DNA of 64,000 nucleotides from Roseateles sp049532965 (GCF_049532965.1 NZ_CP186694.1:1736001-1800000), one strand, 5' to 3'; shown: positions 15,012-24,505, counted from the stretch's first letter. Made by a program: numbers and translations. Notes: a model not told the origin generated them from the sequence alone.

Positions 15012-17156
15012 ATGGCCGCCACCCCCGCGCCGCCGATGGACCGACCGCCCACCTACGCCCCCCGCTCGCTGACCCGGCTGGCCCTCTGGCTGGTGGCGGG
15101 CAACCTGGTCATTGCCGCGGCCGTGGTCGCGGCCACCTGGCTGGCCTTGCGCACCAGCCGCGAGTCCGACCTGACCCGTGCCCGCGAGACCACCGACAAC
15201 CTCGCCGTCAGCCTCAGCATCGAGATCGGCGCCGAGCTCAAGCAGGTGGACAACGCCCTGGCCACGCTGGTGCTCCAGTACCGCCGCGCCGACGGCGCAC
15301 CCGATCAGCTGCGGCGTGCGATGGAACGCGCGCTGGCGGACCAGCGCAGCCTGCTGCCCCAGGTCGACTTCATCCGCATGACCGACGCCCGCGGTCACGT
15401 GCTCTACGGCCTGGCAGCCGAGGAAGGCGCATTCAACGTCTCCGATCGCGAGTACTTCCAGCGCGCCCGCGATACCGACGGCGTGGTGATCTCCGAGCCG
15501 CTGTTCGGGCGCGTGCTCCGCAAGTGGGGCATCGTCGTCGCGCGGCGGCTGGAGACCGCTGACGGCGAATTTGCCGGTGTCGTCTACACCACGCTGTCGA
15601 CCGAGCACTTCATCGAGAGCTTCAAGGGCCTGACGATCGGGCCGGAAGGCGCGATCTCGCTGCGCACCCGCAGCCAGCGGCTGGTCGCTCGCTACTCCGC
15701 CGCAGAGCCGCATTCGATCCGCGGTGTCGGCGACGTGATCGTCTCCGAGGACCTGATGCGCAAGATGGCGGCCAATCCGCGCCAGGGCTGGTACATGACC
15801 AAGACCAGGCTCGACAACATCGAGCGCATCACCTGCTACCGCCAGGTGCGCGGCTATCCGCTGACCATCTTCACCGGCGCCAGTACCGCCGATTTCCTCG
15901 CGGGCTGGCGCGACGAGGTGCGGCAGCAGAGCGCGCTGGCCGCCGTGGCCATCCTGACCGTGCTGGGCTGCTCGGTGCTGATCTTCCTGCAGCAGCGCCG
16001 CGACCAGCGCGCCGCCGTCGGCCTGCACCGCCTGGCGATCGAGCAGGCGCTGATGCTCGACAACGACATGGTCGGGATGATGCGGCTGCGCGATCGCACC
16101 GTCGTCTGGAAGAACCGCGCGATGGCGTCACTGTTCGGCTACGCGCCGGGCGAGCTGACGGGTCAGTCGATCCGCCAGCTCTACCTGGACGACGCCACCT
16201 ACCGCGAGGTCGGCGAGGCGGCCTATCCCGCCATCGGCGCCGGCCGGCGCTTCCGCCGCCAGTTGAGGATGCGGCGCAAGGACGGCACGCCGGTGTGGAT
16301 CGACCTCAGCGGCACCTCGGTCTCCGAGCACGAGTCGTTCTGGATGATGATCGACATCTCCGCGCTCAAGGAAAGCGAGGCCACCGCCCAGCACCTGGCG
16401 GTGCATGACGCGCTGACCGGCCTGCCCAACCGGGTGCGTTTCACCGAGCGGCTGGCGGGCGCGCTGACGCTGCGCGGCGAGCGCGCCGGCCTGGTGGCGG
16501 TGTGCTGGCTCGACCTGGATGGCTTCAAGGAGGTCAACGACCAGCATGGCCACGAAGCCGGCGACGTGGTCCTGCGGGTGGTCGCGCAGCGGCTGCTGGC
16601 AGGCGTCCGCAGCCACGACCTGGTGGCCCGCATGGGCGGCGACGAGTTCGCGATCCTGCTCACCGCGCTGCGGACCGAGCACGAAGCCGATCCGGCCTTG
16701 CGCCGCATGCTGGGTGCGGTCGCCGAGCCGGTCCTCCTGCCCGATGGGGATCGCGCCAGCGTCACCGCCAGCATCGGCATCGCGTTTGCCCCGCACCATG
16801 GTCGCCAGGCCGAGCCGCTGATGCTGCTCGCGGAAACGGCGATGACCATGGCCAAACGCGCCGGCAAACGCCGCTTCGTGTCGGCCAGCAGCATGCCGGG
16901 AAATGCCATGAACGCTTCGTCCTCGTCCACCTCGACTTCCATCGGCCCCGACGCGCCCACGCCGGTCGACGCGATCGACACGCCGTCCGGCCCGGCTCCG
17001 GCGCCCGGGACCGAAGGCGCGGCCCGGCCCGCCGATCCGGGGCCGCCCGCCGTGCCGGACCATTCGTTCGAGGAATCGGTCGCCGGCGAGGAAGATCCCG
17101 GCGCGACGCTCGATGGCGAGGACAGCAGCCGCGTGCCGCCCCGCCGCACGCCGTGA
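15012..17156 (+). CDS. Membrane diguanylate cyclase with dCACHE, PAS and GGDEF domains
   Basis: A 714-residue c-di-GMP synthase. A transmembrane helix near residues 20-47 precedes a periplasmic dCACHE sensor (about 50-290). A second helix (QSALAAVAILTVLGCSVLIF) and a PAS domain (about 340-460) lead to the GGDEF domain. The active site MGGDEF is near residue 541. RSHD sits five residues upstream, a complete inhibitory I-site, so product inhibition is likely. No EAL domain. The last 95 residues are a Ser/Pro/acidic disordered tail absent from most relatives. An ATG at 15039 is an alternative start. Confidence 0.88.
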   Translation: MAATPAPPMDRPPTYAPRSLTRLALWLVAGNLVIAAAVVAATWLALRTSRESDLTRARETTDNLAVSLSIEIGAELKQVDNALATLVLQYRRADGAPDQLRRAMERALADQRSLLPQVDFIRMTDARGHVLYGLAAEEGAFNVSDREYFQRARDTDGVVISEPLFGRVLRKWGIVVARRLETADGEFAGVVYTTLSTEHFIESFKGLTIGPEGAISLRTRSQRLVARYSAAEPHSIRGVGDVIVSEDLMRKMAANPRQGWYMTKTRLDNIERITCYRQVRGYPLTIFTGASTADFLAGWRDEVRQQSALAAVAILTVLGCSVLIFLQQRRDQRAAVGLHRLAIEQALMLDNDMVGMMRLRDRTVVWKNRAMASLFGYAPGELTGQSIRQLYLDDATYREVGEAAYPAIGAGRRFRRQLRMRRKDGTPVWIDLSGTSVSEHESFWMMIDISALKESEATAQHLAVHDALTGLPNRVRFTERLAGALTLRGERAGLVAVCWLDLDGFKEVNDQHGHEAGDVVLRVVAQRLLAGVRSHDLVARMGGDEFAILLTALRTEHEADPALRRMLGAVAEPVLLPDGDRASVTASIGIAFAPHHGRQAEPLMLLAETAMTMAKRAGKRRFVSASSMPGNAMNASSSSTSTSIGPDAPTPVDAIDTPSGPAPAPGTEGAARPADPGPPAVPDHSFEESVAGEEDPGATLDGEDSSRVPPRRTP

Positions 17157-17199
17157 GGCTTCGGCCACGGCGCCGTGCCAGGACTTCAGGGAGCCCTCG

Positions 17200-17382
17200 A
17201 TGACCGAAGAAACCTCCAGCCCGCACACCAGCGACCGGCATCGCGTCAACGTGCAGGACGACTACGAGCTGCGCTACTGGGGCGAGCGGTTCGGGGTATC
17301 GCCCGAACTGCTACGACATGCGGTCGATGCGGTGGGCACCAGCGCCAAGGCCGTCGAGGAGTGGCTCCAGGCGCACCGGTGA
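17200..17382 (+). CDS. DUF3606 small protein
   Basis: A 60-residue soluble protein with DRHRVNVQDDYELRYWGERF and VSPELLRHAVDAVGTSAKAV, the conserved pattern of DUF3606. The ATG at 17200 follows CAGGGAG. It lies 43 bp after the diguanylate cyclase on the same strand. The family is common as short stress-associated or plasmid-like ORFs in proteobacteria, with no known function. Confidence 0.8.
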   Translation: MTEETSSPHTSDRHRVNVQDDYELRYWGERFGVSPELLRHAVDAVGTSAKAVEEWLQAHR

Positions 17383-17407
17383 GCGCGGGCGCACACCCTC
17401 ACCCCCA

Positions 17408-17431
17408 CCCTCTCCCGCAAGCGGGAGAGGG
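17408..17431. repeat. REP-like palindrome, single
   Basis: A 24-bp perfect palindrome (CCCTCTCCCGC, AA pivot region, GCGGGAGAGGG) just after the DUF3606 gene. The same palindrome recurs at 26896, 26957 and 55073, and a variant at 55134. It is a dispersed intergenic REP-type element and may also act as a transcript 3' hairpin. Confidence 0.85.
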
Positions 17432-17448
17432 AGTCACTCCCGCAGCTA

Positions 17449-17554
17449 GTTGCCTGCGGGTGTGGTCTCCTTACCTCCGAAGGAAGAGTGGTTGCCATTC
17501 CTCCCCGGCGGTTGCCTGCGGGTGTGGTCCCCTCGCCCCCGAAGGGGGAGAGGG
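17449..17554. repeat. Repeat patch: 19-bp direct repeats and a variant REP palindrome
   Basis: The 319 bp from 17383 to 17701 contain no gene. GTTGCCTGCGGGTGTGGTC occurs at 17449-17467 and again at 17511-17529. The second copy is directly followed by a variant palindrome (CCCTCGCCCCCGAAGGGGG and on, to 17554) and by GGTTAGGGTGAGGG. It looks like a composite of two REP elements lying before the paoABC operon. Confidence 0.75.
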
Positions 17555-17701
17555 TTAGGGTGAGGGGGCTCTCCCGCAGGAGGCCAAGGGATCGAGATCC
17601 TCCTCCACGGCTCGACGGCAATCAGCATGTGAAAGAGCCCACCGTTGGGCACGGGGATTGCCGCCGCTCCGGATTGCTGCCCTAGCCAGGAGTGCCCCAG
17701 C

Positions 17702-18469
17702 ATGGATCTCGACACGGATCACCCGCACGCGCCCCCCGCGTTCCCCCCGTCTCCGCCCTGCCCCTCCCCCAGCGACACCACCCCCGCCCCCGACACCTGC
17801 GCCATCTCCCGCCGCGGCCTGCTGATCGCCAGCGCGGGCGCCTCGGCCGCCGTCGCCGCCGGCGCACCGCTGGACGCCGCCGCCCAAGTGCCCTCGCGCC
17901 CCGGCGCGCCTCCCCAGGAGAACCTCGTGGCCAGCACCCGCGTCACGCTCGAAGTCAACGGCCGCCCCCACACGCTGACCGTCGACAACCGCACCTCGCT
18001 GCTGGACCTGCTCCGGGAACACCTGCAGCTCACCGGCACCAAGAAGGGCTGCGACCACGGCCAATGCGGCGCCTGCACCATCCACCTCGACGGCCGGCGC
18101 GTGAACGCCTGCCTGACCCTCGCCGTGATGCACGAGGGCGCCCGCATCACGACGATCGAAGGCCTGGGCACGCCGGACAAGATGCACCCGATGCAAACCG
18201 CCTTCGTGCGGCATGACGGTTACCAGTGCGGCTACTGCACGCCCGGCCAGATCTGCTCGGCCGTGGCGGTGCTCGATGAAATCAAGGCCGGCATCCCGAG
18301 CCACGTCACCGCCGACCTCACGACCCGTCCGCTGCTGTCCATCGACGAGCTGCGCGAGCGCATGAGTGGCAATATCTGCCGCTGCGGCGCCTACTCCAAC
18401 ATCATGGACGCCGTGGCCGAGGTGGCCGGCGTCCGCGCGCCGGGCGACGGCGACCGGAGGTCCGCATGA
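17702..18469 (+). CDS. paoA: Aldehyde oxidoreductase, 2Fe-2S subunit (PaoA/YagT)
   Basis: The 255-residue iron-sulfur subunit of the periplasmic molybdenum aldehyde oxidoreductase. The Tat signal (SRRGLLIASAGASAAVAAGA) starts near residue 37, after an unusually long Pro/Asp-rich leader. The plant-type 2Fe-2S motif CDHGQCGAC and a later Cys are followed by the second cluster motifs CGYCTPGQ and CRCG. The ATG at 17702 is the first plausible start; the frame opens 19 codons earlier. It overlaps paoB by ATGA. Role: electron transfer from the Mo site to FAD during oxidation of aromatic aldehydes. Confidence 0.92.
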   Translation: MDLDTDHPHAPPAFPPSPPCPSPSDTTPAPDTCAISRRGLLIASAGASAAVAAGAPLDAAAQVPSRPGAPPQENLVASTRVTLEVNGRPHTLTVDNRTSLLDLLREHLQLTGTKKGCDHGQCGACTIHLDGRRVNACLTLAVMHEGARITTIEGLGTPDKMHPMQTAFVRHDGYQCGYCTPGQICSAVAVLDEIKAGIPSHVTADLTTRPLLSIDELRERMSGNICRCGAYSNIMDAVAEVAGVRAPGDGDRRSA

Positions 18470-19431
18470 AGCCCTTCACCTACGAACGCGCGGCCTCGCC
18501 CGCCGCCGCCGTGGCCGCGGCGGCGCGTCAGCCCGGCGCCCGCTTCATCGCTGGCGGCACCAACCTGCTCGACCTGATGAAACTGCAGGTCGAGACGCCC
18601 ACCCACCTGATCGACGTCAACGGCCTGGGGCTCGACCGCATCGAACCGACCTCCGACGGCGGCCTGCGCATCGGCGCCCTGGTGCGCAACACCGACCTCG
18701 CCGCCGATCCCCGCGTCCGACGCGACTACGGCGTGCTATCGCGCGCGCTGCTCGCAGGCGCGTCCGGACAGCTGCGCAACCGCGCCACCACCGCCGGCAA
18801 CCTGTTGCAGCGCACGCGCTGCCCCTACTTCTATGACACCGACCAGCCCTGCAACAAGCGGCAGCCGGGAAGCGGCTGTTCGGCGATCGGCGGCATGAGC
18901 CGGCCGCTGGCGGTGATCGGCGTCAGCGACGCCTGCATCGCCTCGCACCCCAGCGACATGGCCGTCGCGATGCGCGCACTGGACGCGACCGTCGAGACCC
19001 TGCGCGTCGACGGCCAGCCGCGCCGCATCCCGATCGCCGACTTCCATCGCCTGCCCGGCAACACGCCGCACATCGAGACCACCCTCCAGCCCGGCGAACT
19101 GATCACGGCCGTGACGCTGCCGCGCCCGGTCGGCGGCACGCACGTGTATCACAAGGTCCGTGACCGGGCCTCGTATGCCTTCGCGCTGGTGTCCGTGGCC
19201 GCGATCCTTCAGCGCGACGGCAGCGGCCGCATCGCGGTGGGCGGCATCGCGCCCAAGCCCTGGCGCGTGGAGGCCGCCGAATCGAGATTGCGTCAGGGCG
19301 CGCCCGCGACGGCGCAGGCCCTGCTCGCGGGCGCCAAACCCACGGCGGAGAACGCCTTCAAGCTGCCGCTGGTCGAGCGCACGCTCGCCGCGGTGCTCGC
19401 GCAAGCCCAGTCGACCGGGAGGACCACATGA
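18466..19431 (+). CDS. paoB: Aldehyde oxidoreductase, FAD-binding subunit (PaoB/YagS)
   Basis: A 321-residue FAD subunit of the xanthine dehydrogenase family. The FAD site is FIAGGTNLLDLMK near residue 26 and ATTAGNLLQRTRCPYF near residue 107. The cysteine cluster RCPYF...PCNKR...GSGC is the insertion that carries an extra 4Fe-4S centre in PaoB and is absent from ordinary xanthine dehydrogenase FAD subunits. It overlaps paoA and paoC by ATGA on both sides, so the three subunits are made in step. Confidence 0.92.
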   Translation: MKPFTYERAASPAAAVAAAARQPGARFIAGGTNLLDLMKLQVETPTHLIDVNGLGLDRIEPTSDGGLRIGALVRNTDLAADPRVRRDYGVLSRALLAGASGQLRNRATTAGNLLQRTRCPYFYDTDQPCNKRQPGSGCSAIGGMSRPLAVIGVSDACIASHPSDMAVAMRALDATVETLRVDGQPRRIPIADFHRLPGNTPHIETTLQPGELITAVTLPRPVGGTHVYHKVRDRASYAFALVSVAAILQRDGSGRIAVGGIAPKPWRVEAAESRLRQGAPATAQALLAGAKPTAENAFKLPLVERTLAAVLAQAQSTGRTT

Positions 19432-21650
19432 AGTTCGACACCCCCGCCACCACCAACCCGATCGACCAGCTTCGCATCGTTGGCAAACCCACCGAGCGCA
19501 TCGACGGGCCCCGCAAGGCCACCGGCACCGCGCCCTACGCGTATGAGCGGCACGACGTCGCCCGGCAGCCCGCCTACGGTGTCGTCGTCGGCGCCGGCAT
19601 CGCCAAGGGCCGCATCTCGAAGATGGACGTCAAGGCCGCGGAAAGCGCGCCCGGGGTGCTCGCGGTCGTCACGGCCGAGAACGCCGGCAAGCTGGGCAAG
19701 GGCCGGATGAACACCGCCAAGCTGCTGGGCGGCCCGGAGATCGAGCATTACCACCAGGCGATCGCCGTGGTCGTGGCCGAGACCTTCGAACAGGCGCGCG
19801 CGGCGGCGTCGCTGATCCACGTCGAGTACGCGGCGGAGGCCGGCGCCTTCAGCCTGGCCAAGGCGAAGGACCAGGCCACGCCGCCCAAGCAGGAGGACGG
19901 CCCGGGCGGCACGCCGCCGGAGACCAAGGTCGGCGACTTCGACACCGCCTTCGCGCAGGCCGCGGTGAAGATCGACGAGACCTACACCACGCCCGATCAA
20001 TCGCACGCGATGATGGAGCCGCATGCCACGCTGGCCGTGTGGGAAGGCGACCGGCTCACGGTATGGACCGCCAACCAGATGATCGACTGGGGTCGCGGCG
20101 ACCTCGCGCGCACGCTGGGCATCCCGCGCGACAAGGTGCGTCTGATCTCGCCCTTCATCGGTGGCGGCTTCGGCGGCAAGCTGTTCCTGCGCGCCGACGT
20201 GCTGATGGCGGCCCTGGGCGCCAAGGCGTCGGGCCGGCCGGTGAAGGTCGCGCTGCAGCGCCCGCTGATGATCAACAACACCACCCATCGTCCCGCCACC
20301 ATCCAGCGCATCCGCATCGGTGCCGGCAAGGACGGCCGCATCACGGCGATCGCGCACGAGAGCTGGTCCGGCGACCTGCCCGGCGGTGGCCCGGAGACCG
20401 CCGTCGCGCAGACGCGGCTGCTGTATGCGGGTGCGAACCGGATGACCGCGATGAAGCTCGCGGTACTGAACCTGCCCGAAGGCAACGCGATGCGCGCGCC
20501 CGGCGAAGCGCCGGGGATGATGGCGCTGGAGATCGCGATCGACGAGATGGCCGAGCGGCTCGGCATGGACCCGATCCAGTTCCGGATCCTCAACGACACG
20601 CAGGTCGACCCCGAGAAGCCGGAGCGGCCCTTCTCGCAGCGGCGCCTGACGGAATGCCTGCGCACCGGTGCCGAGCGCTTCGGCTGGAACCGTCGCGGCA
20701 AGCCGGGCCAGCGTCGCGAAGGTCCCGGTGGACGCTGGCTGATCGGACTCGGCGTCGCTGCCGCGTTCCGCAACAACCTCGTGATGAAGTCCGGCGCGCG
20801 CGTCCGGCTGGACCGGCGCGGCACGGTCACCGTCGAGACCGACATGACCGACATCGGCACCGGGACCTACACCATCCTCGCCCAGACAGCGGCCGAGATG
20901 ATGGGCGTCGGGCTCGACCAGGTGGTGGTGCGACTGGGCGACTCGGCGCTGCCCGTGTCGGCCGGCTCCGGCGGCCAGTGGGGCGGCAACAGCTCGGCCT
21001 CGGGGGTGTATGCGGCATGCGTCGCCCTGCGCGAGGCGGTCGCGAAGAAGGCCGGCATCGACCCCAAGGAAGCCGTTTTTGCCGAGGGCCAGGTGCGCGG
21101 CAGCGGGCGCAGCGTCCCGCTGGGCGAAGCGGCCGGCACCGAGGGGCTCGCCGCCGAGGACCACATCGAGTTCGGCGACCTCGACAAGAAGTACCAGCAG
21201 TCGACCTTCGGCGGCCACTTCTGCGAGGTCGCCGTCGACGCCTACACCGGCGAGGTGCGCGTGCGCCGGATGCTGGCCGTGTGCGCGGCGGGACGCATCC
21301 TCAATCCGGTCTCGGCGCGCAGCCAAGTCATCGGCGCGATGACGATGGGCGTGGGCGCGGCGCTCATGGAGGACCTGCACGTCGACGAGCGGCGAGGCTT
21401 CTTCGTCAATCACGACCTCGCGAGCTACGAGGTCCCGGTGCATGCCGACATCCCGCATCAGAGCTGCGTCTTCCTGGAAGAGACCGACCCGATCTCGTCG
21501 CCGCTCAAGGCCAAGGGCGTCGGCGAGCTCGGCATCTGCGGCGTGGCGGCGGCCGTTGCGAACGCGATCTACAACGCCACCGGCGTGCGAGTGCGCGATT
21601 ACCCGATCACCCTCGACAAGCTGTTGAAGCAGCTGCCCGCGGTGGCGTGA
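19428..21650 (+). CDS. paoC: Aldehyde oxidoreductase, molybdopterin-binding subunit (PaoC/YagR)
   Basis: The 740-residue catalytic subunit carrying molybdopterin cytosine dinucleotide. Conserved blocks are GGGFGGK near residue 245, MRAPGEAPGMMALE near residue 355, TDIGTGTYTI near residue 476, and the terminal KGVGELGICGVAAAVANA, whose Glu is the catalytic base of this family. The complete ABC set suggests an active enzyme detoxifying aldehydes, fitting with aromatic catabolism elsewhere in the window. The maturation factor PaoD (XdhC-like) is not adjacent. Confidence 0.92.
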   Translation: MKFDTPATTNPIDQLRIVGKPTERIDGPRKATGTAPYAYERHDVARQPAYGVVVGAGIAKGRISKMDVKAAESAPGVLAVVTAENAGKLGKGRMNTAKLLGGPEIEHYHQAIAVVVAETFEQARAAASLIHVEYAAEAGAFSLAKAKDQATPPKQEDGPGGTPPETKVGDFDTAFAQAAVKIDETYTTPDQSHAMMEPHATLAVWEGDRLTVWTANQMIDWGRGDLARTLGIPRDKVRLISPFIGGGFGGKLFLRADVLMAALGAKASGRPVKVALQRPLMINNTTHRPATIQRIRIGAGKDGRITAIAHESWSGDLPGGGPETAVAQTRLLYAGANRMTAMKLAVLNLPEGNAMRAPGEAPGMMALEIAIDEMAERLGMDPIQFRILNDTQVDPEKPERPFSQRRLTECLRTGAERFGWNRRGKPGQRREGPGGRWLIGLGVAAAFRNNLVMKSGARVRLDRRGTVTVETDMTDIGTGTYTILAQTAAEMMGVGLDQVVVRLGDSALPVSAGSGGQWGGNSSASGVYAACVALREAVAKKAGIDPKEAVFAEGQVRGSGRSVPLGEAAGTEGLAAEDHIEFGDLDKKYQQSTFGGHFCEVAVDAYTGEVRVRRMLAVCAAGRILNPVSARSQVIGAMTMGVGAALMEDLHVDERRGFFVNHDLASYEVPVHADIPHQSCVFLEETDPISSPLKAKGVGELGICGVAAAVANAIYNATGVRVRDYPITLDKLLKQLPAVA

Positions 21651-21739
21651 CGGGAGGCGGGCTGGCTGGCGTCAAGGCCTCGCGCCGCGCCGGCCCACGT
21701 GCTTCGCCGCTTGCCGTACATCGACAGTGAATCCGCACG

Positions 21740-22429
21740 ATGAAACTGCTGCTGATCGAGGACGAGGAGAAGCTGGGCGATTACCTGCGCACCGGCCTGA
21801 CGCAGGAGGGCTTCGTCGTCGACCTCGTGCATGACGGCGTCGACGGGTTGCACCAGGCCAGCGAAGGCCCGTACGACCTGGTGCTGCTGGACGGCGTGCT
21901 GCCCGGTATCGACGGGCTGGCGGTACTGGCCGCGCTGCGCCAGCAGGAGCACACGCGCGCCCTGCCCGTGCTGATGCTGACCGCGCGCGCCGAGGTCGAG
22001 GATCGCGTGCGCGGACTCCAGGCGGGCGCCGATGATTACCTGGTCAAGCCCTTCGCCTTCTCCGAACTGGTGGCCCGCATCCAGGCGCTGCTGCGCCGCG
22101 CCAGCCAGGCACCGCCCGCCGAGGCCACCGTGCTCAGGCTGGGCGACCTGGAGGTCGACCTGCTGCGCCGCAAGGTCCAGCGCGCCGGACAGCGGCTGGA
22201 CCTCACGCCCAAGGAGTTCAGCCTGCTGACGCTGCTGATGCGGCGCCAGGGCCAGGTGTTGTCCCGCACCGAACTCGCCGAGCAGGTGTGGGACATGAAC
22301 TTCGACAGCGAGACCAACGTCGTCGAGGTCGCCGTGCGGCGGCTGCGCGGCAAGCTGGACAAGCCCTTCGACGCGCCGCTGCTGCACACCGTCCGCGGCA
22401 TGGGCTATGTGCTGGAGCAGCGCGCCTGA
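21740..22429 (+). CDS. OmpR-family response regulator without adjacent kinase
   Basis: A 229-residue regulator with a receiver domain (acidic pocket IEDEE, phospho-acceptor Asp51 in LLDGVLPG, Lys near 101 in YLVKPF) and a winged-helix DNA-binding domain (LDLTPKEFSLLTLL, then NVVEVAVRRLRGKLD). It is similar in style to CopR/CusR-type regulators. No histidine kinase follows; the 3' end overlaps the convergent PEP-CTERM gene by 25 bp. It may be co-transcribed with paoABC, 89 bp upstream. Confidence 0.88.
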   Translation: MKLLLIEDEEKLGDYLRTGLTQEGFVVDLVHDGVDGLHQASEGPYDLVLLDGVLPGIDGLAVLAALRQQEHTRALPVLMLTARAEVEDRVRGLQAGADDYLVKPFAFSELVARIQALLRRASQAPPAEATVLRLGDLEVDLLRRKVQRAGQRLDLTPKEFSLLTLLMRRQGQVLSRTELAEQVWDMNFDSETNVVEVAVRRLRGKLDKPFDAPLLHTVRGMGYVLEQRA

Positions 22430-23388
22430 CGGCGTGACCAGCCGACCAGCCCTGCCAACCCCGCGATCAGCATCGCCCAGCTGGACGGCTCCGGCACCGG
22501 GGCCACGAGCTGCTCATAGGCCAGCTGCTGCATCGCCACGGCCTGCGCCTGCGTGATGCCAAGCTGCGCCGCCGCGGACTCGTTGGCGCCGAGGCTGCGG
22601 GGATCCAGCCCCGTGATCTTCCCGAACACCGTCAGCGCCTCCAGGTAGCTGCCGTACATGCTGGCGTGGTAGTTGTCGTTGGCCCACAGCTTGACCTTGC
22701 CGGCATCGACGCCGTCGTACGGATTGGCGTCGGCAAAGCCCTCGTCCATCGCGCGGTTCCAGGCCAGGCCCACCGGAATCACGCCGTTGATCCTGTCGGA
22801 CGCCTGGTCCGCCAGCAGGTAGCCGGCGTAGACGTCCTTGGCCATCTGGTCGATCGGCTGGCCGTACCAGGCGCCCGTGGGCAGGTAGGTCTGGTCGGCG
22901 CGCGACCAGGTCGCCATCAGGTTGATCTTCACGTTGGCGTTCTGCGCATGCAGCGCGTCGGCAAGCAGGCCGGAGTACTGGATCAGCTTCGCCGGATTGC
23001 CCGGCGACGACGCGTCCAGCGTGCTGTAGCTCTGCAGCACGACGCGGTCCCAGGGCTTGTTGATCAGGGTCATCTTGGTGTTGTAGTGCAGGTCCAGGCC
23101 GCTGCCGCCGACGGTCTCCAGGCTGACGTCGTAGGCTAGCCCCGCCTGCGTCGTGAAGACCTTGAACAGCGCCGGGATGCCGCCGATGTTGGAGCCGTTC
23201 AGGTCGGTGACCGAGTCGGGGTTGAACTGCATCACCGCCGAGCCTTGCGCATAGGTGAAGCTGTTGCCGACGAACAGGATGCTCTCGGCCTGCGCCGCGC
23301 CGATCGACAGCGCCAGCAGCAGGCCCGCCAGAGGACGCGCGGCACCGCCGCGAGAGGACCAGGGGAACCGGGGGATGGATCGATTCAT
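22405..23388 (-). CDS. PEP-CTERM SGNH-like hydrolase
   Basis: A 327-residue exported protein. A signal peptide (cleavage near AQA, residue 35) leads to an SGNH/GDSL-like domain: FVGNSFTYAQG carries the nucleophile block, and ANDNYHAS near residue 235 carries the Asp-x-x-His pair. The C-terminus is a PEP-CTERM sorting tag (VPEPSSWAMLIAGLAGL plus WSRRQ) for exosortase processing. AGGAAG precedes the ATG. The tail continues a few residues past the basic cluster and its coding sequence overlaps the response regulator. No exosortase gene is in the window, so sorting depends on a locus elsewhere. Confidence 0.85.
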   Translation of the reverse strand: MNRSIPRFPWSSRGGAARPLAGLLLALSIGAAQAESILFVGNSFTYAQGSAVMQFNPDSVTDLNGSNIGGIPALFKVFTTQAGLAYDVSLETVGGSGLDLHYNTKMTLINKPWDRVVLQSYSTLDASSPGNPAKLIQYSGLLADALHAQNANVKINLMATWSRADQTYLPTGAWYGQPIDQMAKDVYAGYLLADQASDRINGVIPVGLAWNRAMDEGFADANPYDGVDAGKVKLWANDNYHASMYGSYLEALTVFGKITGLDPRSLGANESAAAQLGITQAQAVAMQQLAYEQLVAPVPEPSSWAMLIAGLAGLVGWSRRQARCSST

Positions 23389-23713
23389 GTGTCTTCCTCG
23401 GTGATGGGAACTGGATGAAGAACGCGAACTCGCGCGCCTCGGGGACGCGGAGCCGGACCCGAACGCGAATGCGCCAGGACCTCATGAACGTCTCGCACCG
23501 AGGCGATGAAGCCATGAAGCGATCGCGCTTCTCCGTTATAGGGACCCGGACGCTGTCCGTTTGTGGATCCCCCTAGAACGCTGTGCGACGGGCGTCGCGA
23601 CGCCGCTTTTCCCTCGATACGCGTAGCCACCGAAGACACTCATTGACACTCGACGGGCATGGTGATTGCCGTGGCTCGCGGTTGGAACGGATGTCCAGTT
23701 CCAGGAGCGATTG
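23389..23713. other. Divergent intergenic region, no gene
   Basis: 325 bp between the PEP-CTERM hydrolase and the Crp/Fnr gene. Short frames here are arginine-rich shadows. It must hold both promoters; no clear sigma-70 pair or Crp palindrome was found. Confidence 0.5.
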
Positions 23714-24505
23714 ATGTCCCTGCCCTTTGCCGCAACTCCTTCCGCGACGATGCCTCGCGCGAACCTCCTGTTGGCGCAGATGCCGGCCGAGGATCAGGCG
23801 CGCTGGTCCGCGCAACTCGAGACCGTCGAGCTGCTGAAGGGCCGCGTCCTCTTCGAGGCCGGGGCACCCGCCGCGCATGTGTACTTCCCGATCACCGCGA
23901 TCGTGTCGCTGATTCACACGACGCATTCGGGCGACTCGACGCAGGTCGCGATGATCGGATCGGAGGGGGCGGCGGGCCTCGCGGCCGCAATGGGGGGCGA
24001 ATCGCCGGCATGCCGCGCCGTGGTGCAGCGCCCCGGTCTGGCGTTCCGCGCGCGCGTCGCGATGGTGCGTGACGAACTGATGCGCCCCGGCGCATCGACG
24101 CAGCTGGCGCTGCGCTACGTGCAGTCGTTGATCTCGCAGATCGCGCATACGGCGGTGTGCAACCGGCATCACTCGCTGGAGCGGCAGCTGTGCCGCTGGC
24201 TGCTGTTGTGCCTGGACCGGCAACATGGCCATTGCGAGTTGTCGGTGACGCAGGAGCTGATCTCGAACCTGCTGGGCGTGCGCCGCGAAGGCGTCACCGA
24301 AAGCGCCCAGCGCCTCCAGGCCGCCGGCCTGATCCGTTACTCCCGCGGACATATCGCGGTGCTGGACCGGCCGGGGCTGGAGGCCCGGGCTTGCGAGTGC
24401 TACGCCCTGCTGAAGCAGGACTTCCTGCGCTTGCTGCCGCAGGACCCGGACGGCGTGAACGCGGCCACCTCTGCCACCTTCGCGCCCGTTGCCGTGCAGG
24501 CCTGA
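23714..24505 (+). CDS. Crp/Fnr-family transcriptional regulator
   Basis: A 263-residue regulator with an N-terminal cyclic-nucleotide-binding-like beta roll (VELLKGRVLFEAGAPAAHVY) and a C-terminal helix-turn-helix (QELISNLLGVRREGVTESA). No FNR cysteines are arranged for an iron-sulfur cluster. The ATG at 23714 follows AGGAG; the open frame 16 codons upstream is ignored. The two flanking PEP-CTERM genes may be targets, which is inference from position. Such stand-alone Crp-like proteins often act in surface-polymer or stress control. Confidence 0.85.
   Translation: MSLPFAATPSATMPRANLLLAQMPAEDQARWSAQLETVELLKGRVLFEAGAPAAHVYFPITAIVSLIHTTHSGDSTQVAMIGSEGAAGLAAAMGGESPACRAVVQRPGLAFRARVAMVRDELMRPGASTQLALRYVQSLISQIAHTAVCNRHHSLERQLCRWLLLCLDRQHGHCELSVTQELISNLLGVRREGVTESAQRLQAAGLIRYSRGHIAVLDRPGLEARACECYALLKQDFLRLLPQDPDGVNAATSATFAPVAVQA

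Noticed and set aside
17449..17529. Short spaced direct repeats considered as a CRISPR
   Set aside because: Only two repeat copies, one spacer, no cas genes, and the repeat abuts a REP palindrome.
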